A DNA stretch of 6,578 nt from Selenomonadaceae bacterium (GTDB taxonomy: Bacteria > Bacillota > Negativicutes > Selenomonadales > Selenomonadaceae). This document shows positions 1-5,968 of the stretch, piece after piece; position 1 is the first letter of the stretch, and every line of letters starts with the position of its first letter. The notes under the pieces were generated by a model, which had not been told where the DNA came from, did not search any database, and saw nothing but the letters and a program-made list of their open reading frames with translations. The stretch spans positions 1 through 6,578 of the forward strand of contig JAFUTM010000400.1 of NCBI GenBank assembly GCA_017484235.1, given 5' to 3'. A program made the translations under genes and the position numbers.

Positions 1-172
1 AACTTGTTCGCTGTAGTCGCATCACGAACTTTTATTTGGCCAAGCTGCTGAAGCTTCGTAAACCGTATCAGCTAAGGAAAGTTGAGAGGCTGGACTTACC
101 AAAAGTACGCGAACGCGGTTCGCATCACGCTCACCGATTTTTGGAGTTTGCAATTTTAGGAGTTCGTGGTTT
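1..172 (-). other. Unrecognised repeat-like segment with a minus-strand open frame (171 to 22)
   Basis: No gene is recognised here. On the minus strand one frame stays open for 49 codons, from just after a TAA at 172-174 to a TGA at 22-24. It has no ATG or GTG start. It reads like protein, for example LVSPASQLSLADTVYEAS and AAWPNKSS. Just past the TGA, the adjacent frame reads VRDATTANK, which resembles the ERDANRVR stretch upstream and suggests a duplication or frameshift. The plus-strand frame 3-206 is also open but looks unlike protein and runs into the repeats at 182-206. I infer a fragment of an interspersed element or of a degraded gene. The identity is unknown. Confidence 0.3.
17..129. 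repeat. 10-bp direct repeats plus a short hairpin
   Basis: TCGCATCACG occurs at 17-26 and again at 120-129, 103 bp apart. The second copy is partly inside a perfect hairpin, GCGAAC-GCG-GTTCGC at 109-123 (6-bp stem, 3-base loop). The first copy overlaps a weaker inverted pair, GTTCG at 6-10 and CGAAC at 25-29. The pattern suggests a structured or duplicated unit, but no known element is recognised. Confidence 0.45.
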
Positions 173-181
173 TATAATTAA

Positions 182-201
182 GCATTACGCATTACGCATT
201 A
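182..201. repeat. Heptamer tandem repeat (GCATTAC, about 2.9 copies)
   Basis: The 7-bp unit GCATTAC is repeated almost three times, immediately left of the 32-bp interspersed repeat at 206-237. Short heptamer arrays of this kind occur between genes in many bacteria. No coding role is visible. Confidence 0.75.
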
Positions 202-205
202 AATA

Positions 206-237
206 ATTCCTCATTCCTCATTCACAATTCCTCATTA
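206..237. repeat. 32-bp interspersed repeat, copy 1
   Basis: This AT-rich unit is built from ATTCCTCATT-like blocks around a central TTCACAATTCCT. It matches 28 of 32 positions, without gaps and in the same orientation, with the copy at 1605-1636. Three of the four differences are C here against A there, and one is C against T. Together the two copies flank asd. Confidence 0.8.
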
Positions 238-277
238 TTAATGTTGCTCACGCTGAGATTAGGATGTATGATATATA

Positions 278-547
278 ATGAGTGATTTTGAAAAGCAACA
301 AATTGCTCAGCAGCGTGCTATTGATCGTGCAATACGAGATGCAAAAGATCCGGCGGACGTTTATCTATAAACATATTCGTGTTCAGTAAGCGGTAACTTA
401 ACGAACGATGAAATTTTTGCTATAACTAATAACTAGAACATAACAAATGTATTAGATAAAAATATATGATTAGAAGAAGCCAACCAACTTTACTATAACG
501 GTAATTATGACGGTGCGATTTCTAAACATATTGGATATTATATATAA
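278..547 (+). pseudogene. Remnant of an LPP20/FlgT-N-like and TPR protein gene
   Basis: From ATG 278 one frame reads a recognisable protein through stops at 368 (TAA), 434 (TAG) and 467 (TGA), ending at TAA 545-547. The first part (FEKQQIAQQRA to AITNN) aligns without gaps to the start of the minus-strand TPR locus (FESQDIAKQRA to AIASN), with 26 of 49 positions identical by my count. The stop at 368 falls where the paralogue has Gln (YLQSYS), so one C-to-T change explains it. The last part, EEANQLYYNGNYDGAISK, is a TPR-like helix pair matching NEGIRLYYQKNYSAALVK of the paralogue. Around 110 residues between these parts are missing. I infer a gene inactivated by point mutations, an internal deletion and loss of most TPRs. 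The 30-codon frame 278-370 could still be translated but is unlikely to be functional. Confidence 0.75.
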
Positions 548-558
548 ATAAATATAAA
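531..558 (+). promoter_or_regulatory. Weak candidate promoter upstream of asd
   Basis: TTGGAT (531-536) and TATAAA (553-558) are spaced by 16 bases and lie about 28 bases before the asd start, inside the end of the decayed TPR gene. The -10 match is good and the -35 match poor. The AT-rich stretch 539-565 offers other -10-like hexamers, so this is only a guess at where asd transcription begins. Confidence 0.25.
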
Positions 559-586
559 TAAATGTTCTAATAGGAGTGAAGTAAAT

Positions 587-1612
587 ATGAATAAATATAA
601 CGTTGCAATCGTCGGAGTAACTGGCGCAGTTGGACAGGAATTTCTTAAACTCATTGAGGAGCGCAACTTTCCTTTTGATAATTTGAAGATGCTGGCGTCG
701 AAGCGTTCTGCCGGTAAAAAAATCAATTTTATGGGCAAAGAATATACCGTCGAAGAGACCACAAACGACTCTTTTAAAGATGTAAAAATTGCCCTTTTCG
801 CCGGCGGTGCTGCCAGTAAAATGTTTGCTCCGGCAGCTGTTGAGGCTGGTGCCGTAGTTATTGATAACTCCAGTAGTTTTAGAATGGATCCAAATGTTCC
901 GCTCGTCGTGCCTGAAGTTAATCCACAGGCGATTGCACGTCACAAGGGCATCATTGCCAATCCTAACTGCTCTACAATCATTATGGTTATGGCTTTAAAA
1001 CCGCTCTATGATATTGCCAAAATTAAGCGCGTTGTCGTTTCTACTTATCAGGCAGTTTCTGGTGCCGGTCGTGAAGGTATGGACGAACTTAAAAATCAAG
1101 TCGATGAAATTGTAAATAATAAACCTGTTAATTCAAATGTTCTGCCGGTCGCTTCTCTCGACAAACATTATCAAATTGCTTTTAATCTTCTTCCACAGAT
1201 TGACGTTTTTAAAGAAAACCTGTATACTAAAGAAGAAATGAAAATGATTGACGAGACGATGAAAATTATGGAAGATTCGTCTATGAGAATTACTGCAACG
1301 ACAGTGCGTGTACCAGTGTATAGAAGTCACGCAGAATCAGTCAATGTTGAATTTGTCGATGAGGTCAGTGTCGAGGCGGCACGTGCAGCTCTCTCTAAGT
1401 TTCCTGGTGTAAAAATCTGCGACGATCCAGATAATATGATTTATCCTCAACCGCTCAATACTTCCGGTAAAGACGATGTCGAAGTCGGACGTATCCGCAA
1501 AGATTATTCGATTGAGCACGGCTTAAACTTCTGGGTATGCGGTGACCAAATTAGAAAAGGGGCAGCACTCAACGCCTTACAAATTGCAGAGTATATTATT
1601 AAAAATTCCTAA
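587..1612 (+). CDS. asd: Aspartate-semialdehyde dehydrogenase
   Basis: This cytoplasmic enzyme reduces aspartyl phosphate with NADPH to aspartate semialdehyde, the branch point to lysine/diaminopimelate, threonine and methionine. The 341-residue product has the normal family length. The N-terminal dinucleotide-binding loop is GVTGAVGQE (residues 10-18), and SSSFRM follows at 95-100. The catalytic cysteine is Cys128 in NPNCST. Gln155 (STYQAVSG) and the RVPVYRSH segment (Arg241, His248) fit the substrate-binding and general-base residues of the family. ATG 587 is supported by AGGAG at 572-576, ten bases upstream. The last codons, AAT-TCC-TAA, lie inside the 32-bp repeat at 1605-1636, so the repeat supplies the C-terminal Asn-Ser and the stop. 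Only 40 bases separate it from ireB, so co-transcription is likely. The usual partner dapA is not adjacent. Confidence 0.97.
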   Translation: MNKYNVAIVGVTGAVGQEFLKLIEERNFPFDNLKMLASKRSAGKKINFMGKEYTVEETTNDSFKDVKIALFAGGAASKMFAPAAVEAGAVVIDNSSSFRMDPNVPLVVPEVNPQAIARHKGIIANPNCSTIIMVMALKPLYDIAKIKRVVVSTYQAVSGAGREGMDELKNQVDEIVNNKPVNSNVLPVASLDKHYQIAFNLLPQIDVFKENLYTKEEMKMIDETMKIMEDSSMRITATTVRVPVYRSHAESVNVEFVDEVSVEAARAALSKFPGVKICDDPDNMIYPQPLNTSGKDDVEVGRIRKDYSIEHGLNFWVCGDQIRKGAALNALQIAEYIIKNS

Positions 1613-1636
1613 TTCTTAATTCACAATTCCTAATTA
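1605..1636. repeat. 32-bp interspersed repeat, copy 2, forming the end of asd
   Basis: ATTCCTAATTCTTAATTCAC continues into AATTCCTAATTA. It matches the copy at 206-237 at 28 of 32 positions in the same orientation. It begins inside the last codons of asd (stop TAA at 1610-1612) and fills most of the asd-ireB gap, ending just before the ireB ribosome binding site. Confidence 0.8.
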
Positions 1637-1652
1637 GATTGGTGGTGTTCAA

Positions 1653-1904
1653 ATGGTTAGCGATGAAACGATGATGTTTAAATTTGGTCTCGAAGAAAAC
1701 CGAGCCGAAAAAGTTATTCGCAATGCTTATAAAGCAATGACAGAAAAAGGCTACAATCCTGTACATCAGCTCGTCGGTTATCTGCTCTCAGGTGATCCGG
1801 CTTATATTACAAGTCACCTTGATGCGAGAAGCAAAATTCGTAAAGTTGAACGCGATGAACTGCTTGAAGAACTGGTAAGGACGTATCTTGAATGCAAAAA
1901 GTAA
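1653..1904 (+). CDS. ireB: IreB family regulatory phosphoprotein (UPF0297)
   Basis: This 83-residue protein has the full family length. The signature runs from EKGYNPVHQLVGYLLSGDPA (residues 31-50) through ARSKIRKVERDELLEELV (58-75). In Enterococcus faecalis, IreB is a substrate of the PASTA-domain Ser/Thr kinase IreK and limits intrinsic cephalosporin resistance, with N-terminal threonines as phosphosites. Here the N-terminus MVSDETMMF keeps Ser3 and Thr6 in comparable positions, so control by a PASTA kinase is plausible but inferred. ATG 1653 follows a GGTGG Shine-Dalgarno-like sequence (1641-1645). The gene overlaps ruvX by 13 bases, a standard Firmicutes pairing, although alaS, the common upstream neighbour, is replaced here by asd. 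Confidence 0.95.
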   Translation: MVSDETMMFKFGLEENRAEKVIRNAYKAMTEKGYNPVHQLVGYLLSGDPAYITSHLDARSKIRKVERDELLEELVRTYLECKK

Positions 1905-2329
1905 AACGATACCTCGCTCTTGACGTAGGAGACAAAACAATTGGCGTCGCGGTGAGTGATCTGTTGGCTTTAACTGCACAGGGTATCACTACTATTAAAC
2001 GGACCTCTATTAAAAATGACCTCAAAACTATAGGCGACTTTATAGATCAATATGAAGTTGGAACGATTGTTGTTGGACTTCCTAAAAATATGAACGGTAC
2101 TGAAGGCGAGCGTTGTGAGTTCGTTCGTAAATTTGCGAACAAAGTTGGCAATGTTTATAAAATAAATGTTCAATTTTTTGATGAAAGATTATCTACGGTT
2201 GCAGCTGAAAAATCCTTGATTAGTGCAGATGTCAGTCGGCGCAAGCGCAAGGCTGTCATTGATAAAATGGCCGCCGTTCATATTTTGCAGGGCTTTTTAG
2301 ATGGTCTTAGATTAAAAGGAGAATTTTAA
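1892..2329 (+). CDS. ruvX: RuvX/YqgF family Holliday-junction resolvase-like protein
   Basis: This 145-residue RNase H-fold protein belongs to the YqgF family, which is linked to Holliday-junction resolution and, in Escherichia coli, to 16S rRNA 5' processing. The acidic catalytic positions are visible: Asp11 in ALDVGDKTIGVAVSD, Glu98 in FFDERLST and Asp124 in AVIDKMAAVHIL. The conserved loop VVGLPKNMNGTEG is at 60-72. The start ATG lies within the 3' end of ireB (13-base overlap), with AAGG at 1877-1880 as the likely ribosome binding site, so translation is probably coupled. The stop TAA shares its last A with the ATG of the next gene. Which of the two reported activities applies in this organism cannot be told from sequence. 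Confidence 0.95.
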   Translation: MQKVKRYLALDVGDKTIGVAVSDLLALTAQGITTIKRTSIKNDLKTIGDFIDQYEVGTIVVGLPKNMNGTEGERCEFVRKFANKVGNVYKINVQFFDERLSTVAAEKSLISADVSRRKRKAVIDKMAAVHILQGFLDGLRLKGEF

Positions 2330-2676
2330 TGTCAAATAAGCATAAAAATAAACATAATAAAGCGAATAATGAACAGTTGACGCAAGATGATAACGTTATA
2401 GTCGAAATTACTGACGAAGACGGCAATGTATATTTGTATGAAGAAGAAATGATTATCCCGATTGAGGATAAAAATTTTGCGCTGCTGGCTGCGCTGCCGT
2501 TTGAAAGTGACGACAATAATATTTACGGCTCTGATGATGATGAAGTTATAATTGCCAAAATTGTCACCAATGACGACGGTGAGGAAGAATATATTGAACC
2601 GACAGAAGCAGAATTTGAAATGGTGATGAAGGCTTACGAAGATTACTTCGACGATGAAGAATGGGCTAAATTATAA
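2329..2676 (+). CDS. DUF1292 family acidic protein
   Basis: This is a 115-residue, strongly acidic cytoplasmic protein with no signal peptide or membrane segment. Residues 1-20 are a Lys/Asn/His-rich lead. The DUF1292 body follows: VIVEITDEDGNVYLYEEE (23-40), ALLAALP (51-57), then DEVIIAKIV and GEEEYIEPTEAEFEMVMKAY (to about 103), ending in an Asp/Glu-rich tail. The family (YrzB of Bacillus) has no established function and usually sits between ruvX and mltG, as here. It starts at a TAATG junction with ruvX, with AGGAG at 2317-2321, and ends at another TAATG with mltG, so it is probably coupled to both. Confidence 0.9.
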   Translation: MSNKHKNKHNKANNEQLTQDDNVIVEITDEDGNVYLYEEEMIIPIEDKNFALLAALPFESDDNNIYGSDDDEVIIAKIVTNDDGEEEYIEPTEAEFEMVMKAYEDYFDDEEWAKL

Positions 2677-3815
2677 TGAAGTTACAGTTTCCAAAATCAA
2701 GCAAAGATTCGTTTTTGGATAATTTTGTTAAACAATTGAAAAATATCCAGATACCATCTTTTAATGTTGCCAAATTCACTGAAGGATTCGGAGGCTTTAT
2801 CGGTAAAATTTCGGACCGGCTTACAATGAAACAGGCAGTGGTTTTATGTTCCGCATTTATATTAATTTTAGCTGGTATTTTTATTGGTTTATCAGGACAT
2901 AAAACCGAGTCAGAAGATAAGAATCATCGAATTCGTTTTAAGGTTAAAGTTGGAATGGACGCCAGTGAAATTGCCAGACGTCTCGAAAAGGAAGGCATCA
3001 TTGGCAGCAGTCTTAAGTTTAGAATTTTAGCCAAATTGAATGGTTATGAAAGTCAACTAAAAAATGGTACATACTCTCTTTCACCTGGAATGGAATATGA
3101 AGAAGTTTTTGCTAAGCTCATTGCCGGTGAACAGGAATTTGTACAGGTCACTATACCAGAGGGCTTTGGAGTCAAAGATATTGCCATTCGACTTGATGAA
3201 GAAGGTCTTGTCGATAAAGAGGATTTTATTGATAAGGCAAAGAAATTCGCACCCTATGATTATATTGAAAAGCACAATAATGTTTTTTATTACTGTGAAG
3301 GTTTTTTGTTTCCAGATACTTATACATTTGAACACGATGCAGGTGTTGACTATATTTTGAAAGCGATGGCGGAAAATCTCGATTATAGACTAACCGACAA
3401 GATGAGGACACGTGCTAAGGAAGAAAATTTATCAATCTATGATTTAATTACACTTGCCTCTATCGTCGAAAAAGAAGTTAAATTCTCAGAAGACCGCGCA
3501 ATCGTGGCACAGGTATTATTCAAGCGTCTTAAACTTGGAATGCCATTGCAGGTTGATGCGACGCTGCAATACCTTATGGACACACCTAAAGAAGATGTAT
3601 CAATTGCCGACACGCAAATTGAGTCGCCGTACAATTCGTATCAACACATTGGATTGCCGCCTGGTCCAATTGCCAATCCTGGAATGGCAGCTATCGAGGC
3701 GATATTAAATCCGGCAAGTACCGATTATTTATATTTCGTTGCCGACCGCAGCGGACACAATCACTATGCAAATACATATGAAGAACATTTAGAACTTGTA
3801 AATCAATATAGATAA
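2676..3815 (+). CDS. mltG: Endolytic murein transglycosylase MltG (YceG-like)
   Basis: MltG cleaves nascent glycan strands at the outer face of the cytoplasmic membrane and is thought to set strand termination. This 379-residue protein has a cytoplasmic N-terminus of about 50 residues, one membrane segment at about 54-73 (VVLCSAFILILAGIFIGLSG), a LysM-like region at about 85-155, and the YceG domain to the C-terminus. The catalytic Glu265 lies in LASIVEKEVKF. Other family motifs are EGFLFPDTY (208-216), LQVDATLQY (291-299) and SPYNSYQHIGLPPGPIANPG (317-336). It begins at a TAATG junction with the DUF1292 gene and is the last gene of the run, followed by a stem-loop. No frameshift or missing key residue is seen. 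Confidence 0.96.
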   Translation: MKLQFPKSSKDSFLDNFVKQLKNIQIPSFNVAKFTEGFGGFIGKISDRLTMKQAVVLCSAFILILAGIFIGLSGHKTESEDKNHRIRFKVKVGMDASEIARRLEKEGIIGSSLKFRILAKLNGYESQLKNGTYSLSPGMEYEEVFAKLIAGEQEFVQVTIPEGFGVKDIAIRLDEEGLVDKEDFIDKAKKFAPYDYIEKHNNVFYYCEGFLFPDTYTFEHDAGVDYILKAMAENLDYRLTDKMRTRAKEENLSIYDLITLASIVEKEVKFSEDRAIVAQVLFKRLKLGMPLQVDATLQYLMDTPKEDVSIADTQIESPYNSYQHIGLPPGPIANPGMAAIEAILNPASTDYLYFVADRSGHNHYANTYEEHLELVNQYR

Positions 3816-3836
3816 ATTAATATTTGACAACACAAA

Positions 3837-3878
3837 AAGAGCAGAGACAAACTCTTAACGGAGTGAATCTCTGCTTTT
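3837..3878. terminator. Bidirectional intrinsic terminator between mltG and the RTX gene
   Basis: AGCAGAGA (3840-3847) pairs with TCTCTGCT (3868-3875), and the pairing extends into flanking A and T runs (AAAAAG before, TTTT after). An inner stem, ACTC (3851-3854) with GAGT (3861-3864), can form around the loop TTAACG. The T run on the plus strand suits mltG. The A run, read on the minus strand as TTTTT, suits the convergent RTX gene that ends at 3898. Confidence 0.85.
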
Positions 3879-3897
3879 ATTATGTATTAATTAATGT

Positions 3898-4581
3898 TTA
3901 TTTTAATGAGGAGTGTGTGGTCTGATTAAAACAGATATTGTTATTATTTTGATGCAGCTTCGTGTAATCAGTCGTTAATTTTGTAATGTCAATGGTCTGC
4001 GCTTCATTAGATGTTGTCGTATCAATCAATGAATCGATATCACTATTAACAAAGTTATCGTCCATTGCAAACCAGTAATCACTGTCGGCGTTGGTCTCCT
4101 CCACAAAGTTAGAGGCCTTTGTCGACTTCGTATATTTATTATTGGAAATCGTGTTACCGTCCGAGTCAACCAGCGTAATCTTCTTAGACTTGCCACTCTT
4201 AACTGTAAGCTGTCCGTCACCAATATTAAAGATAACATTTTTGCCTTTGACTGTGACCGAATCAATATTGTCGTCAATCTGAATCTTATCCTGGCCGGCT
4301 TTGTAATCGGTGATAATGTCATTGCCCGACTCATAGACGAACACATCGCGACCTGCGCCACCAGTAAGTGTATCATTTCCGCTGCCACCGGCAAGTGTGT
4401 CGGCACCTGCGCCACCTAAAAGCTTGTCATTACCAGTGTTTCCAGCGATTGAGTCATTACCGGCTCCGCCCTTAACATAAGCATTACCGTCGCCACTGAC
4501 TAAGATATTATCATTGCCCTTGCCGCTGTCGATTGTCACATTAGCAGATGAGGCTGATGTTATCGTGTCATTGCCGCCCAA
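3898..4581 (-). CDS. RTX (hemolysin-type) calcium-binding repeat protein, probably 5'-truncated
   Basis: The product carries GGxGxD-type nonapeptides that bind calcium in a parallel beta-roll: GGNDTI, GKGNDNI, KGGAGNDSIAG, LLGGAGADTLAGGSGND and LTGGAGRDVF (about residues 2-80, counted from TTG 4581). These are followed by the usual exit segment FVYESGNDIITDYKAGQDKI (81-100) and an Asp/Asn/Thr-rich tail. Such proteins are normally exported by type I secretion using a C-terminal signal, but no transporter gene is in view. The start is unsure. TTG 4581 lies inside a repeat-like GGND unit and has no ribosome binding site. The frame stays open back to TGA 4657-4659 (reading KNWKVKTLGGND) without any ATG or GTG. 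I infer that the 5' part was lost, leaving the end of a larger protein. It lies 19 bases past the TPR stop. Confidence 0.7.
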   Translation of the reverse strand: MGGNDTITSASSANVTIDSGKGNDNILVSGDGNAYVKGGAGNDSIAGNTGNDKLLGGAGADTLAGGSGNDTLTGGAGRDVFVYESGNDIITDYKAGQDKIQIDDNIDSVTVKGKNVIFNIGDGQLTVKSGKSKKITLVDSDGNTISNNKYTKSTKASNFVEETNADSDYWFAMDDNFVNSDIDSLIDTTTSNEAQTIDITKLTTDYTKLHQNNNNICFNQTTHSSLK

Positions 4582-4675
4582 CGTTTTGACTTTCCAGTTC
4601 TTCGTATCGTTAGATGTAACGAATAATCCTAAAAATATATCAAAAATACATAAGTATCACTTCATATAATCTCAA

Positions 4676-4981
4676 TTAACCGTTGTAACCGAGTTGCCGT
4701 ACTTTTGCAAAGTCAGCTTGTGCCCGTGCATTGTCGCCTATCGCCTGATAACAAAGTCCACGAAAATAATATGCTTGTGCCATATTTGGATTTAGTTGGA
4801 TTGATTTATTATAGTCAGTGATTGCCTCATTGTATCTTTTTAAAACGAAATACATACTGCCACGATTATAGTATGCTTCAAAGAGATTTGGATCAAGTTG
4901 AGTTGCTTTATTGTAATCATTTAAGGCTTGATTATAATTTTTTAATTTCGTATAAATAATGCCGCGATTGGTATAAGCCAT
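4676..4981 (-). CDS. 3' open frame of the broken TPR locus
   Basis: From ATG 4981 this frame encodes 101 residues holding TPRs 6-8 (NRGIIYTKLKNYNQALNDY, NRGSMYFVLKRYNEAITDY, FRGLCYQAIGDNARAQADF) and a natural-looking end, KVRQLGYNG. The same frame is open back to 5146 and contains TPR 5 and the rest of TPR 4 (NRAITDCTKAIQLKPN). The ATG is therefore an internal methionine (NYAMAYTN) rather than a true start, and no ribosome binding site precedes it. It is best read as the downstream part of the frameshifted gene. A free C-terminal TPR protein is possible but less likely. Confidence 0.5.
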   Translation of the reverse strand: MAYTNRGIIYTKLKNYNQALNDYNKATQLDPNLFEAYYNRGSMYFVLKRYNEAITDYNKSIQLNPNMAQAYYFRGLCYQAIGDNARAQADFAKVRQLGYNG

Positions 4982-5135
4982 TGCATAATTTGGATTTAGT
5001 GATATAGCTTTATTGCAATCTTCAATGGCGTTATTAAAATTTCCAATGCCACCGTATGCTGCACTGCGATTTAAATAAGATATAGCATAATTCGGTTTAA
5101 GTTGAATTGCTTTTGTACAATCAGTTATCGCACGA

Positions 5136-5837
5136 TTAAAATTTGCCTAATTTGCAATAATTATATCCACGATCAGCATAAGACTCTGCAAGATTTGGAT
5201 TGATTTCTATTGCTTTTGTAAAATCGGCTATTGCCTGAGTATAATTGCCCATCTCTCCATAAGTATTGCCGCGATTATGGTAAGCAAGTGCTGCATTAGG
5301 ATTAAGGTGGATTGCCTTATTATAATCGTTTATTGCTTGATTATAGTTTTTTAATGTTGCATAAGTGACTCCACGATTGATATATGCAAAAGCAAAGTTT
5401 TGATTTAATTTTATGGCTTCATTATATTTTACAAGTGCCGCACTGTAATTTTTCTGATAATATAACCTTATACCTTCATTATATTTTTGTATTGCAAGAA
5501 ACTCGTTATCGGCTTGTTGATATTCAGCTTTAATACGTGCTCGCTCCACATTATTAGTTGCAGAAGCTGCTCGTTTACGCAAATCTTCAATTTGATGGTC
5601 ATTCTCAACCGCCGCCTGTTGGGCTGTATTGTTTTGATTTACTATATTTGTACGATTTTGTGCGTCACGTTTAAGCCAGTTTCTCACTTCCGTGTCATCA
5701 ACTTTGACCTGTACCGTTGCTTTCCAGATAATAACGGTGCTTGTATTGGTAATTTGCTGAACTATGCGATCATACTTCGGCTCGCCGATTATTTGATAAC
5801 TATTGCTCGCTATTGCATTTGTTTCATCGGTACTCAA
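5136..5837 (-). CDS. 5' open frame of the broken TPR locus
   Basis: This frame holds most of the N-terminal domain, the polar linker (about residues 55-115, rich in Gln, Asn and Arg) and TPRs 1 to mid-4, ending at GKF-stop. The TTG at 5837 is unlikely to be the true start. It aligns with an internal leucine of the paralogous remnant (GNLTNDE against GNLSTDE), and the homology continues 37 codons further upstream to 5948. No ribosome binding site is seen before 5837. Treat it as part of the larger locus 4676-5972. TPR domains generally mediate protein-protein contacts, and the partner is unknown. Confidence 0.5.
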   Translation of the reverse strand: MSTDETNAIASNSYQIIGEPKYDRIVQQITNTSTVIIWKATVQVKVDDTEVRNWLKRDAQNRTNIVNQNNTAQQAAVENDHQIEDLRKRAASATNNVERARIKAEYQQADNEFLAIQKYNEGIRLYYQKNYSAALVKYNEAIKLNQNFAFAYINRGVTYATLKNYNQAINDYNKAIHLNPNAALAYHNRGNTYGEMGNYTQAIADFTKAIEINPNLAESYADRGYNYCKLGKF

Positions 5838-5968
5838 ATTTCCGTTTATCGATCGTGAATAGCTTTGTAGATAAATTCCTGCCTGTTCAGTCGCCTGTCG
5901 AATAGCTTTACTGAGCGCCCTTTGTTTGGCAATATCTTGTGATTCAAATAGAATAATATAAATAAACT

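Noticed and set aside
3..206. Plus-strand open frame of about 67 codons at the left edge
   Set aside because: It has no start, an Arg/His/Leu-rich composition unlike protein families, and ends inside the tandem repeats. The minus-strand reading is more protein-like.
368..469. Stop-codon recoding in the remnant at 278-547
   Set aside because: All three stop types occur, a large internal part is missing, and neighbouring genes use TAA as an ordinary stop, so decay explains it better.
470..943. 157-codon minus-strand frame across the start of asd
   Set aside because: It lies opposite the asd start, its product looks unlike any family, and it is explained as the antisense shadow of asd plus AT-rich upstream DNA.
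4026..4415. 129-codon minus-strand frame within the RTX gene
   Set aside because: It is the shifted reading of the Gly/Asp repeat codons. The RTX frame has clear GGxGxD motifs and this one has none.
4372..4581. CRISPR or DNA tandem-repeat array
   Set aside because: The repetition is at codon level (GGxGxD units of an RTX protein), with no constant repeats and unique spacers.
5030..5440. Tandem DNA repeats of about 102 bp
   Set aside because: They are the 34-residue TPR units of the coding sequence and diverge at the DNA level.
5487..5858. 123-codon plus-strand frame opposite the TPR locus
   Set aside because: It is a cysteine- and isoleucine-rich antisense shadow of a clearly TPR-coding strand, with no ribosome binding site.
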